Shown in pieces: positions 57,968 to 64,000 of a stretch of DNA of 64,000 bases. The notes below the pieces were generated by a model that was given only the letters and a program-made list of their open reading frames with translations, was not told the origin of the DNA and made no database searches. The position numbers and the translations under genes are program-made. The DNA is from Hofstenia miamia (Eukaryota; Xenacoelomorpha; Acoela; Hofsteniidae): contig CABFPE010000041.1 of assembly GCA_900660155.1 (NCBI GenBank), positions 2,048,771 to 2,112,770 of the forward strand. Direction: 5' to 3'. Within the stretch, counting starts at the first letter, position 1; each line of letters opens with the position of its first letter.

Positions 57968-59160
57968 TGACCGAAAAATTTATTTTGCGTTTTCTGAATT
58001 GATGTACGGTATTTATGGATATGCATATATTATTCTTTGTAACTAATCTAAATTTAGCCTGAAATGGGTCAAATTTCAGATAAACACTTACCAGAACATA
58101 CCTTTAAGAGTAATGATTTATGTCATGCCAATTAAATCAATTACTGTGAAAAATATTCGAAAGGTCATCTTCTAGTCACACACCGAATTGTTGAGTTTGA
58201 AGCCATCTTATGTATAGTATCAATGGCCTTATTTTGGGCTTTATATTCAAAGCTCATTTCTGGCTGTCTATGAGAATCATTTTACAGTTCTGGTTAAAGA
58301 GCTATGATGGTTTCTATTTCTACGTTCCTTAGGTACTGTATGTAGGATACAATAGTTGAAAGTGGTATAAATTGAAATTGACTGCAGTTTCTTCTTTGGA
58401 ATTAGAAAATAACTCAATAGGTACTTTCCGTAGTGTTCCAAGGAACATACTTCTGATTTGATGCAATTAATCTACTAGTGTAATTTTTGAAAAAATATTA
58501 TCTGCACATTCATTCCTATTGCTATTTTTATTGGCTCCATCATGTCTAAAACCACTTTCTTTCCCTGCCTCTTTCCATCATTGAACTCACAAATGCCGTA
58601 CATCCGGGTGTTGAATCGCAAAACAGGCAAGTTATGATTCAATACTTCCTTGGGTTGCTCATCAGTTATTGTCTGAAGGGATAATGACCACAGAAAGACG
58701 TAAGTAGTTCATCCAGTCCTAAATGGACCGAGTATGATGATAAACGTAATTTATAAAGTATGAACTCAAAAAAAGGAAGGGTAGTTCAGAAGTAACACTA
58801 GTGTTTTCAAAAAATTTAATTAGCAAACTGGTAATTTTCATTCAAATACAAATTTTAATAACAATACAATCATAGGACAAACATTAGCATAACAAGGAGT
58901 TAAAGCTTTATAGCAAATATGCAGTATACTATGAAAATACAGTCGTTGCGTTATTTCCGCACAATATGCCTTATTGATGACAATTTATCTGTTGTTTATT
59001 GCTTAGAAGAAGAAACATCCACATTCAGAAATTGAACAATAAAAAATACTGAAAATAATTCTAAAAGCGTCAAAAACGAAATTCAAACAAAATATAATAA
59101 AACAAAACAGAATATTTACAAATAATAATGATAATTATAGAGTAATCAGGATTGTAGAAT
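57968..59160. other. Intergenic, nothing recognised
   Basis: Mixed to AT-rich. The right part (about 58800-59160) may be the 3' UTR of the minus-strand LINE relic. Confidence 0.35.
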
Positions 59161-61750
59161 TTACAACCTTGCCATTTCAGTCTTTTTATATTATAGGTGT
59201 AAAATTATTTTTTATTTTGTTGTATAAATTTTAGTAATTCATTCCATATATTTATAGCTGTGTTTAGAAATGAGTTTTTAATTATTTGCTTCTTGTGCTT
59301 AAATGGTTCAATTATATGCGTTCCTTTGTTTTGCTTATTAATTAATTTTGCTGGAAGAAAGTTATTTTGTTATATGCAAAACTATTTTTAATTATTTTGA
59401 AGAACGTTGTTAGGACATTTATATAGATAAACATTGTGGATGTAGAAATAATTTTGATATTTTTCTATATTCATTATTCTTATTAAAGGTGTATTATCTA
59501 CTGCTACTTTGATAGCCCAATTTAGTTCCCCTGAAATTTTCGGAGAAATGTTTGGTTTATATTTGTGTAGAGCATATTGGCATAGTTGAAATGACTTAAT
59601 ACTAGGGTATGAATTAATTGAATTTTTGCATTAGTTGGAAGTTTTTGAGAAATTAAGTTAATTGCTCTAATCGATGTGGCCATTTTTCTAAAATATGATT
59701 TTGTTGCTTTTCAAAATTTAAATGTGAATCAAAGATATTTCCAAGGTATTTAAATGATTTAATTTGTTTTATATAATTTATATGAACGCCGGTATTAAGT
59801 TTATATTGTGAAGTATCAGTAAATGCAAAATTTGTTTTAACAATGCAGAATTGAGTTATTAAAGGATTCACTCGTAGTCTTGAAGAAACAAAATATTTTG
59901 AGAGAGAAGTACAATTTTCCGGAGAGTTTGGATGGCTTCTTCGGGAAATGTATTAGAATTAAATAATATTGTATCATCTGCATATTGTATAACGTCACAT
60001 GTTGTTAAATCGGACAAATCATTTATGAAAATTTTAAACAGTAACGGACCCAAAATTGTTACCTTTGGACTCCATTTTTAGTATAAACACAATCTGAAAA
60101 AGATTCATTAAGTTTAACTCGTTGCATACGATTATACAAATTACTAGAAATGAGACCTGTACCGTAATTAGAAAACCTTTGAAATTTAACGTTTTACTAA
60201 AATCAATCGAATCAAATGCTTTTGAGAGATTTATGCAAGCAGTTGCTGAGTATTCACTATCATCTCGTTTTTCCTTATTCTTCAATAGCTTGTATTAAAG
60301 CATCGCTGGTAGAAATATCTTTACGAAATGGGAATATCATACTCAATTAGAAACAAGACAAAAAGTTTGAGGAGCAATTAGAAATTTGGCTGAAACTTTA
60401 TGAATACACTAACTTGCCATTATCATACGATTAGTCATGTGAAATACAAATACATGTATACTGTGTTTAGGTGTACATATATGTACCAACAAGGGTTAAG
60501 ACATATACCGTTGTGGTTTACTAAATTTGCAATGCTTTCAATGAAGTTTTTCTTTTATATTTGTNCATCACTAACAATATCTCATTTCCTCAATTAACAA
60601 AGAAAATTCCAGTTTGTCTCATGCAAAGATTTATCCTTGTAACTAATGAATTCAAATACGTTTGAGAAGAATAATGAAAATCTTGAGAATTTGTGTTAAG
60701 AAATCCAATGTTAGATTGGTTCACATGTTAATTGAAAATTTTTTGTTGGTAGATATGCGTACTTTAATATTAGGACATTTAAGTATTTAATTTAATTGCT
60801 GTAAGGTACAGGTTCACAGGATTAGTTGATAGCAGGATATATGAGAAAACTCCTTCTTTAAAGACAAAAAACAGTCGCTATTGTGGTTTCTAAAATTTTA
60901 AACAGTAACGGACCCAAAATTGTTACCTTTGGACTCCATTTTTAGTATAAACACAATCTGAAAAAGATTCATTAAGTTTAACTCGTTGCATACGATTATA
61001 CAAATTACTAGAAATGAGACCTGTACCGTAATTAGAAAACCTTTGAAATTTAACGTTTTACTAAAATCAATCGAATCAAATGCTTTTGAGAGATTTATGC
61101 AAGCAGTTGCTGAGTATTCACTATCATCTCGTTTTTCCTTATTCTTCAATAGCTTGTATTAAAGCATCGCTGGTAGAAATTTCTTTACGAAATGGGAATA
61201 TCATACTCAATTAGAAACAAGACAAAAAGTTTGAGGAGCAATTAGAAATTTGGCTGAAACTTTATGAATACACTAACTTGCCATTATCATACGATTAGTC
61301 ATGTGAAATACAAATACATGTATACTGTGTTTAGGTGTACATATATGTACCAACAAGGGGTAAGACATATACCGTTGTGGTTTACTAAATTTGCAATGCT
61401 TTCAATGAAGTTTTTCTTTTATATTTGTAATGGATTTTTCTTTATAGTATAATGTTCCTGTTTTTTCAGTTTCCATATTTTTTTATTTAAATTGTTGTTA
61501 TTAAATTCCCAAGTAATATTTTGCGGTGAAAGATTTTGATACTTTAAACGTGAATAATTATTACTTGCTTTCCTTATAGCAACGTTGCATAAATTCAATG
61601 CAGTTTTATAGGAATCATGATTTTCCTTTGCTTGAGAATTGATGCATTTTTTCACTTCTGTTTCTCTTGTTCAATTTAAATCAATGCATTTGGAATCAAT
61701 CCATAGTTTTGAAAGATTATTTGGAGTTTCTCTTGAATGTTCGAGTGAAA
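59160..61750 (-). mobile_element. Decayed LINE with a duplicated reverse transcriptase segment
   Basis: Minus-strand pieces of a LINE ORF2. An endonuclease-RT linker (61655-61419) is followed by RT motif A as CINLSKAFDSIDF (61149-60898 and again at 60285-60034; the usual Asp reads Asn), motif B GPLLFKIFINDL (60053-59868), motif C as YADDTILF, and the palm-thumb region FKYLGNIFDSHLNFE (59871-59653). Several frame changes make it dead. It is related to, but a different subfamily from, the LINE at 47.6-51.6 kb. No RNase H or ORF1 seen. Positions 60028-60564 and 60892-61428 are the same sequence twice. Confidence 0.85.
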
Positions 61751-62888
61751 GAATATATTTCTATGGGCAGCATATATCCAAATAAAAAATAAAAGTTTTT
61801 GCAAAATTTGATAGGATTTCATTAAGTGTTAATGATTGATATATGGAATTTAAGCTTTCGCTTTTTAAATGCTTATCAACTATCGTAGATTAAAATTAAG
61901 AATTCAAAATATTGCAAAAATGAAGTTATCAATTAATTACACTGTGTGACAAAAATTTTTTTTTCTTAGTTGAGTACATTTTTGAGTACTTTTTTTCGGT
62001 TTTTCTGTTCATTTTAATAAAGTTAAAACAAATTTAATTTCATCTCACAGTAGAAACAATACTTTAGGAAATATCATGAAATTAAGTTTATGGCATAAAT
62101 AGATGTTTGAATATAATAATCGGAAATTGTAATATAATTGAGATTCCAAAAATCCTTAATTGAATTTTATAATTTCATATGGACATCTAATTTTATTTTG
62201 ATTTTAATTTCAGCAGATGCTTTCTGTTCATCCAAAGTCCATGAGGCCAATATAGAATCAAATTGGATCATTTTCTAATTGCTGTAATTGAAAAATTATA
62301 AGACTCTTAGTTTTAAGCAAACATTTCTTTTGTGATCAAATAACTAATAAATCGATTGCTTTAATTGATCTGAACCTATAGAAGCTATATGAGGCCAAAT
62401 TATCTTCCCAAACCTTTAGATTTCAATATGTCCTAGATAAACTATTCTTACAAAAAGTTCCTTGAGTAGTTGATGTAATTTTTGCATTTTTATCACTAAA
62501 CAACCAAAATTTTCAAGAAAAACATTCATTTGATATTTCAGAAAATGAAGTTTAGTAGACATCATCACTAACAATATCTCATTTCCTCAATTAACAAAGA
62601 AAATTCCAGTTTGTCTCATGCAAAGATTTATCCTTGTAACTAATGAATTCAAATACGTTTGAGAAGAATAATGAAAATCTTGAGAATTTGTGTTAAGAAA
62701 TCCAATGTTAGATTGGTTCACATGTTAATTGAAAATTTTTTGTTGGTAGATATGCGTACTTTAATATTAGGACATTTAAGTATTTAATTTAATTGCTGTA
62801 AGGTACAGGTTCACAGGATTAGTTGATAGCAGGATATATGAGAAAACTCCTTCTTTAAAGACAAAAAACAGTCGCTATTGTGGTTTCT
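60028..62888. repeat. Duplicated blocks around a single N
   Basis: Block A (60028-60564, 537 bp) recurs at 60892-61428 with about two differences. Block B (60566-60891, 326 bp) recurs at 62563-62888 with none noticed. Between A and B in the first copy is one N (60565); between them in the second copy are 1134 bp (61429-62562). So 60028-60891 is a second copy of 60892-62888 with the middle replaced by N. Confidence 0.92.
61751..62562. other. Unassigned interior of the duplicated block
   Basis: AT-rich. Probably flanking DNA or the degraded 5' part of the LINE relic; no motif was recognised. Confidence 0.35.
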
Positions 62889-63086
62889 CAACTCATGCTA
62901 AACATGAAAGAATAGAAAATGACAAAATTTGGTGATCTTCAAATAGCCAGGACTCTAACATAGTATGGCAGCTGGAATATGTTACATGGGTGTCAAGATT
63001 CACTACTGAAAAACATTTAAAATTGTTCAGAATATTTCGTTTGTCTCAACCCTATAATTGTAATGGGATGATTTTCAGAATATATA

Positions 63087-63669
63087 GATTGTCCCATAAA
63101 AAATTGCGTTTTTTTGGTTTTATAGAAAATTTAAAAAGTGTTTTTATTTCCTTAATGTTTATAATATATTTGAGTGGAATGAGTAACAAATATTATATTA
63201 AGTAATGACAAATGTTATTTAAATATAGTTTCCATCATTTTCAACAATTTCCTTGAGATCAACAATCAGTTCCTCCAAAGCCCTACTCATTCGATGATGA
63301 GTGAAATGAGGCATTTGCTTATCCAAAAATGTAACAACATCTTCTTTGTCACTAAAATTACCGGTTCGGAGTGATTCTAATCTTGCAAAGAGATACCGAT
63401 CACAAATATTAGTGTCAGGCAAGTACGATGGTTGCTTCACCAACTTGATAAAGTTATCTGTTAGATGAGTTGTTGTCGCTCTGGAGATGTGGGGTTTGGC
63501 GTTGTTGTGAACGATCACCATGTTTTGAATTTCAATTTCAATTTATATGATATCATAGATACCTATCTCTTGCTATATTTCTAATATATCTATTGCCACA
63601 ATGATTTTAACAATAGAATATTTTATATCAATATTTTAAGAAACAATACGCAGCTTTTATGGGACAACC
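63087..63669 (-). mobile_element. Internally deleted mariner-type element
   Basis: The left end GATTGTCCCATAAAAAATTG and the inverted right end GGTTGTCCCATAAAAGCTGC enclose 583 bp, with TA on both sides (63085-63086 and 63670-63671). Full mariner elements are about 1.3 kb, so more than half is missing. The remaining coding part is the transposase C-terminus on the minus strand. Confidence 0.85.
63219..63521 (-). pseudogene. Mariner transposase C-terminal fragment
   Basis: An open frame of 100 codons reads VHNNAKPHISRATTTHL, QPSYLPDTNICDRYLFARLE and ends VENDGNYI. This matches the end of mariner transposases (VHDNARPH..., PYSPDLxPxDYxLFxxL, ...GDY). The second catalytic Asp of HDNA is Asn here, so it would be inactive even apart from the missing N-terminal two thirds. 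The third Asp is kept in ICDRYLF. Confidence 0.82.
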
Positions 63670-63671
63670 TA

Positions 63672-64000
63672 TAATATCAACAAATATAACAGAATGAATT
63701 CACACAAGTCTTGCATTTATAAGCAGCTGTTACTTCCAGAGAAGACATGAAAGATGATGTCATATGCACAAAACATGGTCGTTATGTAACATACAAGGTG
63801 CATGAAGGTATGTCAATAAACAATTTTTCCCATCTTGATACCTTGAAGTGTGACTCGTCATAACAGTGAATGTGAGCTTAGTGAATTATTGTTGGAAAAG
63901 AATAGCAGAGAAAGTATAATTTCAATGGTCCAATGAGTACATATTAATGATATGTAAGTTTTTTAAAACTTAGAATACAAATTACTCAAGAAGTATGGTT
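63672..64000. other. Right edge, nothing recognised
   Basis: AT-rich sequence with no open frame or repeat that I can assign. Confidence 0.35.

Noticed and set aside
1-64000. Retroviral, LTR-retrotransposon or Polinton-type elements
   Set aside because: No protease, integrase, capsid or envelope-like pieces and no long terminal direct repeats were seen; the RT sequences belong to LINEs.
1-64000. tRNA, rRNA, CRISPR arrays and riboswitches
   Set aside because: No matching conserved boxes, repeat-spacer patterns or folds were noticed by eye; a covariance-model search was not possible here.

Overview
The window is eukaryotic nuclear DNA from a metazoan, most likely an invertebrate. It is AT-rich, its genes have spliceosomal introns, and it holds long (AT)n tracts and many DNA transposons and LINEs. 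The one gene that can be built completely is an Lmx1-type LIM-homeodomain factor that keeps the C-terminal motif shared by LMX1A/LMX1B, so the host is a bilaterian or cnidarian. I cannot name the species. No bacterial operons, CRISPR arrays, rRNA or tRNA genes were seen, and no retroviral, LTR or Polinton-like element was recognised.

Region by region. Positions 1-800 carry a relic of a P-element/THAP9-like transposase. Positions 1.2-9.8 kb form a small gene-rich zone in which four short genes, intronless over the coding part, all lie on the minus strand: an NDUFAF8-like twin CX9C protein, an 82-residue single-pass protein resembling complex I NDUFA3, a THUMPD1/Tan1-like tRNA acetylation adaptor, and a protein with two PC4-like ssDNA-binding domains behind a mitochondrial-type leader. 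A broken Tc1 transposon of 1.4 kb with IR/DR ends lies between the first two. A 46-residue membrane micropeptide follows at 11.7 kb. Positions 12-41 kb are largely a gene desert. It holds two membrane-protein-like exons on the minus strand near 15 kb, a possible STN1-like OB-fold exon at 22.7 kb, short hAT-type and other inverted-repeat elements, (AT)n tracts, a 219-bp sequence gap and two GC-richer blocks that could be regulatory.

Positions 41.2-47.1 kb hold the Lmx1 gene on the plus strand: five coding exons, 405 residues, with all splice phases matching. A nearly intact two-ORF LINE (47.6-51.6 kb) lies tail-to-tail 0.9 kb downstream. At 52.5-53.7 kb an 812-bp inverted-repeat element with TA flanks interrupts a coding-like stretch and itself carries an unrecognised 114-codon open frame. 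Positions 56-58 kb hold hAT-type elements, one with a second small element nested inside it. Positions 59-63 kb hold a decayed LINE whose RT region appears twice around a single N, which looks like a tandem duplication with a collapsed middle or an assembly join. A mariner-type element with an internal deletion closes the window.

Functionally, the 1-10 kb genes share a mitochondrial or RNA theme but are otherwise independent transcription units. Lmx1 is a developmental regulator, and the non-coding territory upstream of it fits the usual surroundings of such genes. The rest is mostly transposon history and AT-rich sequence in which I see nothing definite.
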